Part shown: positions 25,936 through 35,994 of the stretch, piece after piece | How the letters are laid out: each line of letters opens with the position of its first letter | Numbering within the stretch: position 1 is the first letter of the stretch | Origin: Pycnococcus provasolii | Lineage: Eukaryota > Chlorophyta > Pseudoscourfieldiophyceae > Pseudoscourfieldiales | Length of the DNA stretch: 64,000 bases | NCBI GenBank assembly: GCA_049487715.1 | Contig: CP150546.1 | Location: 558,001 to 622,000 of the forward strand | Direction of reading: 5' to 3' | The notes under the pieces: generated by a model | What the model was told of the DNA's origin: nothing | The model's input: only the letters and a program-made list of their open reading frames with translations | The model's database searches: none | Program-made: the position numbers and the translations under genes

Positions 25936-26675
25936 GGTGCGGAACTACTGGGATCGGATGCGGCAAATGTCGAAAAAGAAAGGGCGACGGAGGGAGGGGG
26001 AGAACAGGGGAGGGAGGGGGAGAACAGGGGGGGGAAGGGAGGACGATGCCCAGAGAGAGACCTAACCCATAACCCTAACACCTGCCTACTAACCCTAACA
26101 CCTGCCTACTAACCCTAACCCTAACACCCTAACACCCTAACACCCTAACACCCTAACTAACCCTAACACCCGAACCCATAACCCTAACGGTGGGATACAG
26201 TATCCCTACCAAATATCCCCAGGGCCTCCCTTGCCTGTACCGGGTACCCGTAAAGGTAAAGTACATTTTTATCATAGACTAAGAACTACCGATCATCACC
26301 GTTATGTATTCCGAAACTTTACTTTTGGAATGTCGAACATTTACCGTGATGATGGCCGTGGTTCTTGGCCTCTTGGGGGTGCCCCATCATTTTACCGTAC
26401 TGTATGCCCTCTCCCCTATGCAGGAGTCTACCACCGTGGGGCCCATCAATCCCTTTACTTTCTCTCATCAGACGACCTTAAGCACATCACATCAGTCCCG
26501 GCCTGAACTTGTCTTAAGAAACGTTTCATCAAACGTCTTAAGGCGATATCTTGCTTACCTTACCTTGTCTTTGTGGTGGTTCCTTAATAAATAGTATTGT
26601 AAGCTATCGTAGTCCTTAGTAGGTGTTGGTGTTGGTGTACATATCCTGTAGTGTAGTCCTATCTTAATTTTATTC
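25936..26675. other. Intergenic region with composite telomere-type array
   Basis: This divergent gap starts with purine-rich GGGAGGGGGAGAACAGG duplications (about 25995-26030), continues with the CCCTAA composite array at 26061-26188, and then has about 480 bp of unremarkable sequence before the coiled-coil gene. No gene is recognised. Confidence 0.5.
26061..26188. repeat. Composite interstitial CCCTAA array
   Basis: The array is layered. Two 19-bp units combine a TAACCC core with ACACCTGCCTAC. CCCTAACC follows, then about five 8-bp ACACCCTA-type units, then degenerate TAACCC. It looks like a telomeric seed expanded and mutated in place. Confidence 0.85.
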
Positions 26676-29521
26676 ATGTCCTGGCACGGCAACCACAGCC
26701 GTTCCTCGGGGTGGAACGTCTCCGCGATGGAAAACTGGACGGGCGGGTTTGCGAGGCCCATACCCTTGGGATCACAAGGGAGGCCGCAGTCGCCGCCATC
26801 CGCGTACTTCGAACCACTAGATGCAAATAACAGGTACAACGTGGGACTGCCCGGACCTGGCTCTGTAAGACCAGGCAGCGGCGTGAGAAGACCTCGCAGC
26901 GCCTTGCCTGGGCTCAACTTGGCAAACGGAGGCATAACAGGACGGGGTGTGAACGGCGCACGCACAACCTACAGCCCAAACAGCAGCCGAGGTACCAGAC
27001 CGAAAAGTTCCAGGTCGCCAACCAAGTCGCCAGGACCAGGCGACTTGTTCGCCCTAGGCAAGGAACGAAGGGACGAACTGCTCGAACAGTATGCGGCGGA
27101 CGCCATCACGCGCGCGTACAAGCTCGAGCGCATGATCGAGGCGCTCGAGGCGGAGAACCTAAGACTGAGAAGTCGCAAGGAGAAAAAGAACGAAACGGGG
27201 GAAACAGCCGTCTTCAACGCCGCTCACGCACAACTGCTCACCGTACGCCTGCGTGACCAGAAAAGAAAGCTCGTCGAGCTTGAGAAGCTGCTACTCGAGA
27301 AGACGAGGCAGGTTGCAGAGATGGAGAAGAGGCGCCACGAGGAACGTGAGAAGCTTCTGATGAGCCAGAAGAGCTTGCAAAAGGACAGGGAGATGGAGCA
27401 GGATGAAAAACTTGCGGCACTCGAGCGACGCCTCAAGCAGTCGGAGGCTGACCTACGCAAGGAGCGCGCGGAGCGGGAAAGGCTCGAGCAAACGTCTGGG
27501 CGGCAGAAAGCTGGGGCGGCAAATTTGGAAGAGGAGATCAAGAGGCTGACAGAAGAGTTAGAGAGGAGTGGCAGAGAGGCGGCTGACGCAAGACGACGGT
27601 CCACCGAGGAAAATGACGAATACCTCGAGGTGGACGAACGCATCAGAAAGCTCGAAGGCGCGCTAAAACTCGATAGCACGCCGCTTGGCACACCGAGAAC
27701 CCTCGACGACGGCGACGAAATGTCCACGCGAATGGCCATGGCGCGAAAGGATGTGAAAGCAACCGAGGCAGAATTGCTGGAGCTTCTCAAGAGTCTCAAG
27801 AAGAAGGATGAAATTGATAAGGCGGGCTCCGCCGTGCACGCAAGCGCCCTCGCGCGTGCGTCAGCGCTCAGCACGAATGCAGCGCTCGAGTCGGCAAATG
27901 GCGCCCTCAGCACGGAAGAAGCGCGACTTCATGCTCTGAACGCGGAGCTGCAGGCTGCAAATGAGGCGCTCAAGCGAAATCCGGACGATCCAAATGCCAA
28001 GAAACTCATCGAGTGGTTAGGCCGCCAGATTGCCGATCTGGAGGACGAGAGACGTGCTCTCTTAGATCGCCTGAAGCAGCTTCAGGAGGACGCAGCCCGC
28101 GGGCCAAAGCCTGGAGAGGAGTTCGACATGGCGGAGGTGGTGGATGCAGACCAGAATCTTGGTGAGGGAGAGGCTGGCTTATTCGCGCGCCTCGACGAAT
28201 CAAGCGCACCCCTGAGCGCCTCGGAGCGACAGGCACTGTATCTGCGTATAGCGACGGTCGCAGACATGATCAAGCGCCTGGAGTTGGAGAAGACGCGCCG
28301 TGACAATGCCATGATGGGTACCATAACCGCGAAAAAGGCTTTCCTAGCCAGAGGAAAGATTGGCAAGCCGTCGAAGCCGGACGTTCCTCGGCTCTCCGGT
28401 CCAGCGGCGCTGCTTGCCAACATAGGTGAAACGGCTGTGCATGCGATTCAAGATGACACTGTGTACGGGAAGCTGTCCAAAAGTTTGCAAAACCACGCGC
28501 GCGCGGTAAGTGATATGCAGAGAATGGCGACGAAGCTCGTAAGTCTTCAGGAGAGGCTGAAGAAGACGAGGCTGAGAAAGGAAGAGTTGGAGAAGCAAAT
28601 CGCCAGGGAAGGCAAGAGTGCATCAAAGGAATCCTTGGAAATGCTCGAGAAAGTCACCAAAGAAGAGGCCAGGCGCCTCGTAGAAGTGCAAGCTGTCGAG
28701 TCTGAAATAACCGAAAATGCGCGCCAGGAAATGAACGTCAAGCGCAACGTGCTGCGTGTCGGTATCATGGACCTCGACAAGCAAAGAAAGCTTTATGATC
28801 AACTGAAGCACGCAGCGGAGAAAGTTCATTGGACCGCTCACCTTGTTTGGCCGCCACAAAAGACAAAGGGCATATACGGAAATACAAAGCTCGTCAGGCG
28901 AGACGATGTGAAGCTACACGTCGAGAATACATACTACTCTATGCTTCGATACTTTGAGATCGATCACTCGGCAGGAGGTAGCATTGCTCTAGACGCAAGA
29001 CGGCCAAAAGGTTCGATACTTTTTTCACAATCTGCATGTGTGCCATGCAAGAATCGATCGACTCACTTAACCCTGAACCCAATACAGACCAAAAAAAGGA
29101 CATAGAACCCGTCCTCGAGATCGTTCTCGAGCCCGATAGCACAAATTTGCCACATCTTGAGACTGCGGTGGGCTTTAGACTTTGCGCAAAGATTGGCAAC
29201 GAGAAGGAGCGCGAAATCATGTATATGGACATGTCGTCGTCGAAAGAAGATTTGAAACTTGCTTCTCCGAGTCAGAAAAAGGTCATCATCACGCCAACGA
29301 TGGGTCAAATCTGGAAATTTGCTCGGAACTCATCGAGCCCTAGCGGTTGGGCGGTCGAGCGCCTTCGCCTGCGCGTGCTCGCTAAGACCATCTTCCCGCC
29401 GGAGGATGTCAAGGTGTTTGAGAGCACCATCGAGGTGGATCACGATGCGGAGGGAGCCAACCCAGGACGAAAGGCAGGAGGTTCGGCGCCCGTTCTCGAG
29501 CATAGCGATACAAATCAATAG
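26676..29521 (+). CDS. Long coiled-coil protein, two exons
   Basis: Exons 26676-28977 and 29052-29521 join in phase 1 (GGAG|GTAGCA, ending ATGCAAG|AATCG) to give 923 residues. Without splicing the first frame ends at 29105 and a second open frame continues to 29521. The first 110 residues are Gly/Ser/Pro-rich. Charged heptad-rich coiled coil fills about 125-460 and 480-730. A non-coiled C-terminal part follows (VHWTAHLVWPPQKTKGIYG, then TMGQIWKFARNSSSP). There is no motor, calponin or kinase signature. It is probably a cytoskeletal or ciliary structural protein, but that is a guess from shape only. Confidence 0.72.
28978..29051 (+). other. Candidate 74-bp intron
   Basis: GTAGCA at the donor and CAAG at the acceptor. 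Removing it joins two open frames in phase. A 1-base frameshift near 28975-29035 would be the alternative. Confidence 0.6.
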
Positions 29522-29603
29522 CTGATCGCAGAGAGTAATATTACTATTGTGAATGAATTTACAATTATGATATGCAGAAGTTGTCATTTCTTTTATCCAA
29601 GAT

Positions 29604-32600
29604 TTATTCATCAGTCCGCTCGGCAGCGGCGGCGGGCTCGGTAGTGGCGGCGGGGTCGGTGGCGGTGGCGGGCTGAGGGACGGCGGATTCGATGGTGGCA
29701 GCGGGCTCTGATACGACGGGCTGAGAGGCGACGGGCTCCGATGCAGTAGGCTCTGATGCGGAAGGTTGAGGGGCGGCAGACTCAGTGGGGGCGGCGAGCT
29801 CTGATGCGGCAGGTTGAGATGCGGCGGGTTTTGATGCAGCAGGCTGAGAAGCGGCAGGCTCGGTGGGGGCGGTGGGCTCTGATGTGACAGGCTCCGGTGC
29901 AGCAGGCTGAAATGCGGCGGGCTCTGATGCGGCTGGCTGAGAGGCGGCAGGCTCTGGTGCGGCCGGCTGAGGGGCGGCAGGCTCTGGTACGGATGGCGCA
30001 GGTGCAGCAGACTGAGAGACGGCGGGCTCTGATGCGGATGGCTCTGGTGCGGATGGCTCTGGTGCAGCGGGCTGAGAGACGGATGGCTCTGGTGCAGCAG
30101 ACTGAGAGACGGCGGGCTCTGGTGCGGCCGGCTGAGGGGCGGTAAACTCTGGTGCGGATGGCTCTGGTGCAGCGGGCTGAGAGACGGATGGGTCTGGTGC
30201 AGTAGGCTGAGAGACGGCGGGCTCTGGCGCGGATGGCTCCGGTGCAGCAGACTGAGAAGCGGCTGGCTCTGGCGCAGATGGCTCTGGCGCAGATGGCTCG
30301 GTTGCAGGCTTGGCTGAGGCAGAGTCATCACCCTCTGACTGCTGACCGAGCAACTGCCGATCCTGCTCAGCAACTGTGTCCTGCAACCGCTTATTCTCCT
30401 CGCGCAGTGATGCGAGCTCTCCCTTCGCCGTCTCAAGCTCCTCAATCGAGGTTTGTTGCCGTTCCTTAGCAGCCTCGATCTCCGCCTGCGCGTCCGCGCA
30501 TTGCTTTTCCATGTCACTCACTCGTGCCTCTGTCTCCTCCTCCTCCTTGCGAGCCGCACTCAAGGCTTCCTCGTGCTGTGCATCACGCTCAGCCGCCTCT
30601 TCGGCTGAACTTTTCGCTGCATCATGCATGCGTTCAAGCTCCTCCCTCGCGTGGTCACGCGCCTCTTCGGCATCAGTTAGCGCGCGGCGGGCTGCGTTTC
30701 CAGCCTCCGCCACTTTTTCTAGCCTTGCAATCACCTCCTCCTGCGTTGCCAGCGCATTCGAAAGCGTGTGCATACGCTTTAGTTCGCGCTCCTGACGCAC
30801 TATTACGCCGTTTTGCATCTTATGCGCACCAGCTAGTTCGTCGTAACGATCTTGCAGCTCGCCATAGGATTGCTGCAGTCTTTTCAGGTTCGCAATCTTG
30901 CCTTGTAATTCTTTCTCACGTCCACGAGCCATTAAGAGATGCTCAAAGCTTTGCAAGCAAAGCGTGATGAGTTCCTCCTTGCTCTTTGCCTGCAATTCCG
31001 CCGATGCTGCATGAACACGCGCTTCGGTCTGCAATTTGCGATTGCGCGCTCGCGAGCGCTCCTCCTCGAGCTCGCCATGCATATTCCTAAGTTCCGCATG
31101 CATTCGCACGAGTTTTGCCTTATGCTCACGTAACTTCCAGTTGAGCAGCATGTTTGCTTCTGCGGTCTGGTCCAGCAGAGCGCCGATGCGCTCCACCGCT
31201 GCCTGCTTTGTGATACTGTCACCCAGAAGAATCGCCAGAGCGCCTTCGGCTACAGCTTTATTTCCATCAGGCACCACGACTGCCAGATGCCGAGCAATTT
31301 CCTCGTCCGACTCGGCATTCAGTAATTTTTCAATTGCTGCTGTACCGGTGTGGCTTGGTAGCACACTGCTCTGGATATATTCCGTAGTAGAAGAATCATT
31401 TCTAGCATTGGACACATCGGTGTCTGCAGGCACAGCAGCGGCGCGTGATTTTGGTGCGTGCAGGGTTAGATGTAGGTTGCCAACTGGGCCACCGTCGGTG
31501 TCATGCGCTTCCACGACGAATGAAAGGGGCTCACTAGCCTCGGTGAGCGCTAGCAGTGGGGAGAGTTCGCTCGCTGGAACTGTGGCACGTGCCATAAATG
31601 ACGCCACGCGTGAAGCAGCAAATCCTTCGGGAGGACCGTCCTCAGCACTAGCACCGGTATACGTCGTCGCCGCCACCGCAAGCATTCTTGCGATAATGTC
31701 GTCGCCCTTGGATTCGTCCGACGCATCAGGGTGGAGAAGGCCAGGCGCCACGTCGGGTACATTGTCGTCCACTCTTGTTTGCGTCACCGGAAGAGAATAG
31801 AGATCTATGACGATCTGCGAACCGACCTCGCTTTGTAAATTGCCACCTGTATCCTCCGTTTTAGGCACGGCGAAAGCTGGTGGTAAGGTCATGGGAATGC
31901 CAGTGTGTTCTTCACCCCATACGCTCGCCTGTGAAGTGGATGCAAGCGCAACGTACAGTCCCGATGAGCGAGGCAATTGAGCTGCCCCGACTCCCGTGCG
32001 TGCGAATGGTGCCACAGCCTTGTCGGCGATGGCTATGGAACTTGCCGTGGCGTGCATCTCGCAGCGCATGATGGTAAAAGCGCTGTCGTTGGTCGTTGCA
32101 CCATCGCGTGGCTCCCAGCGATCCAGAGCGATGCTGAGAGCGGATTTTGCCTGCGTAACTCGCGGCGCGGTGACGTCCAGCGAAGCGTGGATCGCTAGAT
32201 TCGATTCGTCGTTCAAGACAACGGTCAGAGCACGCGGTCCAGAACACTGCGCGAATGGAAAGAGAGGCAACATCGCCTTTCCCAGAACGGCGTTGGCGTC
32301 ATCGACGATGCCAATGTGAATCACACCCTTCGAAACATCCGCACCTGGCGGCAATTCCGCCGTCAGCATATCATCGTAGCCCGCATCGCAAGCGGCGGAT
32401 CGTCGCCGCGACGATGCAGAAGCCCACGTTGCACCATCTGTCGCGCCTGACACCTCCATGATAACGCGCGTGCCCGACGCGGTTGAGTCGAATCCAGGGT
32501 CAGGCGCGTTGCGCACTTCACAAACATGAAGGCGCACGCCGATATTGTGCCTGTCTGCGCTATCCTGCGCTGGAGCAGGTGGTGGTGTTGGCTGTGTCGC

Positions 32601-33236
32601 TGGCTCGGCGAAGACGGCGTCAGATCCCACAAGGCGCACGAGCTGCACGGTGGCGGATTCGCCGCTCACTCCTGGACCGCTCAGCGTGCATGTTGACGTG
32701 ACGCGCTCGCCTTCGTGCACAGCCTTTGCATCAGCTTCGTCGAGTTTCCACGACGTGGACCCGAGCCATCTCGTCCTTCCGTCGCCAGCGACGTCGTCCG
32801 GCTCCGGCGCCGCGTATAGTGCGACGCGCACGACAGGCGGCGCCCTTGCGTTTGCGTCCCTGAAGGCGACGAAGTGTCTGTTTCGAAACTGCGGCATGCC
32901 TCGTGCGACGTCCCACAGCGCCGTCTCTGTGCGCGGCCTCGCAAAGGTGGCTGCTCCTGCTCTTCGCGCTGAGGATGCTGCGACATGTGCGGCACCTGAG
33001 GAGTAGTTTCGCATAGTCGGGTCCGCGTGTGATTCGTCCGCTGCTAACATCCCCTCATCTTCTGAGCCTACAAGCCATACACGCGCGAAAACGAAATGGG
33101 AAAGCTGAGGGGCAGCACCACGAGGACTGATGAAACCAACAGCAGGATTATTAGTACTACCAACTGCAGCCGCGACATGGCCGACACCCGATACATTTTC
33201 CTCCAAAGAGAGCAGCGAAACGCGGTAGGCCGACAT
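29604..33236 (-). CDS. Coiled-coil protein with C2-like region and long PEPxA repeat tail
   Basis: 1210 residues. The N-terminal half is beta-rich and soluble. The stretch GVRLHVCEVRNAPDPGF, then RVIMEVSG, then GVIHIGIVDDANAVLGKAMLPL has the rhythm of a C2 domain without clear calcium aspartates. About 690-1000 is coiled coil rich in Glu, Ala and Arg. The last 200 residues are a five-residue-period repeat of APEPS, APEPA and ASQPA type. C2-coiled-coil proteins tether membranes or sit at centrosomes and cilia, so such a role is possible but unproven. The repeat tail also leaves a long false frame open on the same strand. Confidence 0.72.
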   Translation of the reverse strand: MSAYRVSLLSLEENVSGVGHVAAAVGSTNNPAVGFISPRGAAPQLSHFVFARVWLVGSEDEGMLAADESHADPTMRNYSSGAAHVAASSARRAGAATFARPRTETALWDVARGMPQFRNRHFVAFRDANARAPPVVRVALYAAPEPDDVAGDGRTRWLGSTSWKLDEADAKAVHEGERVTSTCTLSGPGVSGESATVQLVRLVGSDAVFAEPATQPTPPPAPAQDSADRHNIGVRLHVCEVRNAPDPGFDSTASGTRVIMEVSGATDGATWASASSRRRSAACDAGYDDMLTAELPPGADVSKGVIHIGIVDDANAVLGKAMLPLFPFAQCSGPRALTVVLNDESNLAIHASLDVTAPRVTQAKSALSIALDRWEPRDGATTNDSAFTIMRCEMHATASSIAIADKAVAPFARTGVGAAQLPRSSGLYVALASTSQASVWGEEHTGIPMTLPPAFAVPKTEDTGGNLQSEVGSQIVIDLYSLPVTQTRVDDNVPDVAPGLLHPDASDESKGDDIIARMLAVAATTYTGASAEDGPPEGFAASRVASFMARATVPASELSPLLALTEASEPLSFVVEAHDTDGGPVGNLHLTLHAPKSRAAAVPADTDVSNARNDSSTTEYIQSSVLPSHTGTAAIEKLLNAESDEEIARHLAVVVPDGNKAVAEGALAILLGDSITKQAAVERIGALLDQTAEANMLLNWKLREHKAKLVRMHAELRNMHGELEEERSRARNRKLQTEARVHAASAELQAKSKEELITLCLQSFEHLLMARGREKELQGKIANLKRLQQSYGELQDRYDELAGAHKMQNGVIVRQERELKRMHTLSNALATQEEVIARLEKVAEAGNAARRALTDAEEARDHAREELERMHDAAKSSAEEAAERDAQHEEALSAARKEEEETEARVSDMEKQCADAQAEIEAAKERQQTSIEELETAKGELASLREENKRLQDTVAEQDRQLLGQQSEGDDSASAKPATEPSAPEPSAPEPAASQSAAPEPSAPEPAVSQPTAPDPSVSQPAAPEPSAPEFTAPQPAAPEPAVSQSAAPEPSVSQPAAPEPSAPEPSASEPAVSQSAAPAPSVPEPAAPQPAAPEPAASQPAASEPAAFQPAAPEPVTSEPTAPTEPAASQPAASKPAASQPAASELAAPTESAAPQPSASEPTASEPVASQPVVSEPAATIESAVPQPATATDPAATTEPAAAAERTDE
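29619..30311 (-). repeat. Pro-Glu-Pro-x-Ala coding repeat tract
   Basis: About 45 imperfect 15-bp units on the minus strand form the C-terminal tail of the coiled-coil protein. Units vary by single codons, and several multi-unit blocks recur, which indicates repeated slippage and unequal exchange. Confidence 0.85.
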
Positions 33237-33933
33237 TACAGCCCGGAATGATTCCTGACGTTAAGGCCTTAAGGCCGGCCGACAACAACGACGGGTAACT
33301 TATGTAGATACCCGGGGTAGAAAAATGTGTGCGAATGGCCGGCCCCTTACCAACTACTTAAGGTGTGCGAATAAGGTGGCCCGGCCCTTAAGGCAGACTT
33401 TTCTGTGTTGTATTAAGGGCTCTGACCGCGTTTGACTGCCTGTACTTACTCTGGAGTCTGGATGGACAGGCGGATAAAATGACCCGTTTGATGGCCCGTT
33501 GAATAGAGCTCCGATGTCCGAGAGCTTTCAGAATGTGCCTTCGTTTTTATGTACCAGACTCCCCAAACTCTTCTGGATCTTTGGCAAAATGGGGGGACCC
33601 ATTCTCCGCCGAAGAGTACCCCTCTAACATCTAACATCTAAGCCGGAACCGGTGTTAGCAATTGGGGGTTTATTTAGGGGGAAAAAAAAACAAGACTTCT
33701 AAATGCCCGAGTAGTGACTTCCTGACACCGAGGGACCGCCGCCGCCATCCCCTCCCCGCCCCCCCGCATTCCGCCATATCACTCCGCGCATCACGCCTCG
33801 AGGCTCGCGAGACGTTGTATCAGCGTTCATCACGAATCTAAGTCAGCTGTCTGTCTTCTTAAGATACCATACTTTAGGATACTCTTGTTTCCGTACTCTT
33901 TTGCTTTTGTGTCATTGAGACTGAAGACCCTGG
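33237..33933. other. Intergenic region, divergent promoters
   Basis: About 700 bp with no gene seen. It holds a short tandem CTAACAT (near 33628) and a GGGGTTTATTTAGGGGG stretch near 33664, but nothing I can name. Confidence 0.4.
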
Positions 33934-33936
33934 GTG

Positions 33937-35811
33937 ATGCAAACGCTTGGTTTGGACCCGCGTGTCTCGCGTGCCTCCTTAAAAGTGCTTGGAGGAGGAG
34001 CAGCAGCGACATCTGTACAACCTACATCGGTACAAGCTGCTGCCATTCCGCTGCTCTTAAAAGGCGCAGATGTCGTCGCACGTGCACCCACAGGAACGGG
34101 AAAGACGCTCGTCTACCTCCTACCCGCATGCCACCTTCTCCTAACACAGGGAAGTCCAACCACACCACTCCAGGCGCTCTGCTTGTGTCCCACCCGAGAA
34201 CTCGTCGCACAAACGCTTTCTGTCGCGTCACGCATACTCTCAGCGTGTGGACCGCCGTGGCGCGCGTCAGCCATCGCCGCGGACAACCGCGCCGACGACG
34301 CGCCGGACGCGCCGCCTCCTCCCATCGCACGACTTGGTGAACTCGTCGTCGCGACACCTGGGCGGGTCGCGGCTGTGTGCAAAGCATCCAAGGAATACGC
34401 GAGTGCTGTCGCAAAACTGCTCTTCCTCGCACTCGACGAGGCAGACCTCCTTCTTTCGTACGGACATCTCGACTCGATCAAGGCGATTGCAAGAACCATG
34501 AGGCAGGGAACGCAGTGCGTGCTTGTGAGCGCAACAGCACCCGGCGCGAAGGCAAAGGAACTGCACGCTCTTCTCTATCGTGGTGCAGAACACATCGACG
34601 TCGAAGCGAATGCGGCGGAGGAGGGCGCTGGCCAAGACGGTAAGAAGACGGAAGAGGCGGCGCTCGCGAACGTCTCGCACAGGTACGTCGTCTGCGAAAA
34701 ACGGTCGGAAAGGCTTGCCGTGCTCGCAAGCATGCTGAAACATAGTCTACTCGCAAGAAAGGTGCTCGTCTTTGCGCGCAACGTCGACGAGTGCGTACGG
34801 CTGCGTCTGAGCCTCGAGTGCTTTGGCATGTCGAAAGTAGCTCTGCTCAACGCCACGATGCCTCTGCAGGATCGCATGAGTTGTATCGAGCAGTTTAATC
34901 GCGGACTCTTCGACGTGCTCATTGCGTGCGACGGTGGTACCGCGAGTGCAAAGTATCCCAAGCGCGGTGCTGATGCGAACGACGTCGCAGCTGATGACGA
35001 CGAGAAGGACGAAGGTCGAGCTGCGGCAGGCGCAGGAGGCGGCGCTTTCGACGCGGAGTACGGGATCAGCCGAGGTGTCGACTTTCGCGATGTGAACACC
35101 GTCGTGCACTACGATATGCCCAGAGATACGACGACGTACGTGCACCGTGCTGGACGATGTGGGCGCCTCGGCAATGCTCCCATCAGTGGGGGCACGTCCG
35201 GTCGTCCTCAAATGGGCGTATCGCTTTCGCTGCTGAGCGAAAGTGAGCTCGATGGCGAGTGGCGCTCTCGGATTGCGGGAGCAAGCGGAACATCGGGAGC
35301 TACTTCCACGGCGGCTGCGGCTGCGGCTGCGGCGTCGGCATCGACGACTCCAGGTTCTCGATCCCTTCAAGAGCACGAAGCGACTGGTCGCATTCGAAAA
35401 TTAGCGGCAGCGCTGCAGTATCGTGCAGATGACGTTGCCCGTCTCATCACCAAACAGCGTGTTTACGAGTACCGCAAGCGCGAGCTTAGACTTGCGCTGC
35501 TCCGTGCAGAGGCGTTGGCGGAGACGAGTGGTGCGGGTGCGAAGCTGAAGGATCGTGATCGTGATCTGCTGCGTAGAACGGGACCTCTTGGCGGCAACCA
35601 CGCCACCGTCAACCCTGAGCTTGCTCACTTTCCTGACTACCTTCGCGGCCGAGAAGTGGCGAATCGTCCGGCGAGACCTCATGTTAGCAAGCGAAAGCGC
35701 GATGAAACGAAGCGCGATCGCGCAGGAATGGCTGGCGATCGCGTCGGAATCGCTGGTAAACTCGAAGCCAAGAAATGGTCAAAGAAACGTCGAAAAAGGC
35801 GAGGAGATTAA
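33937..35811 (+). CDS. DEAD-box RNA helicase, DDX56/DBP9-like
   Basis: 624 residues from the ATG at 33937. Motifs in order: Q-motif region TSVQAAAIPLLLKG, Walker A ARAPTGTGKT, CPTRELVAQT, ATPGRV, DEAD in LALDEADLLLSYG, VSATAP, then RGVDFRDVNTVVHYD and HRAGRCGR. DEADLLLSYG and the long acidic insert before the RGVDF motif match the DDX56/DBP9 subfamily, which acts in assembly of the 60S ribosomal subunit in the nucleolus. The C-terminal tail is very basic (KKWSKKRRKRRGD), fitting nucleolar location. An Ala-rich microsatellite insert lies at about residues 455-470. Confidence 0.88.
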   Translation: MQTLGLDPRVSRASLKVLGGGAAATSVQPTSVQAAAIPLLLKGADVVARAPTGTGKTLVYLLPACHLLLTQGSPTTPLQALCLCPTRELVAQTLSVASRILSACGPPWRASAIAADNRADDAPDAPPPPIARLGELVVATPGRVAAVCKASKEYASAVAKLLFLALDEADLLLSYGHLDSIKAIARTMRQGTQCVLVSATAPGAKAKELHALLYRGAEHIDVEANAAEEGAGQDGKKTEEAALANVSHRYVVCEKRSERLAVLASMLKHSLLARKVLVFARNVDECVRLRLSLECFGMSKVALLNATMPLQDRMSCIEQFNRGLFDVLIACDGGTASAKYPKRGADANDVAADDDEKDEGRAAAGAGGGAFDAEYGISRGVDFRDVNTVVHYDMPRDTTTYVHRAGRCGRLGNAPISGGTSGRPQMGVSLSLLSESELDGEWRSRIAGASGTSGATSTAAAAAAAASASTTPGSRSLQEHEATGRIRKLAAALQYRADDVARLITKQRVYEYRKRELRLALLRAEALAETSGAGAKLKDRDRDLLRRTGPLGGNHATVNPELAHFPDYLRGREVANRPARPHVSKRKRDETKRDRAGMAGDRVGIAGKLEAKKWSKKRRKRRGD

Positions 35812-35994
35812 AAACATTTTTTCTTTTGTAACTACGATAATCACACCAGGGTAACGTGGTAGTGTTGTAGGTGGGGGAGACAACATGTACATGTGCAACT
35901 ATAAAATGTAAATAGAACGGTTTTTTTAAAGAAATGTCAGTGTACGTGCAAGTGAAAAGTACGGGTGGCAAAAACAAATTAGGCGATAGATCGC

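Noticed and set aside
29330-30517. 395-codon minus-strand frame rich in Pro, Ser, His and Leu
   Set aside because: This is another frame of the PEPxA repeat tail, kept open by the 15-bp period. It has no independent evidence of coding.
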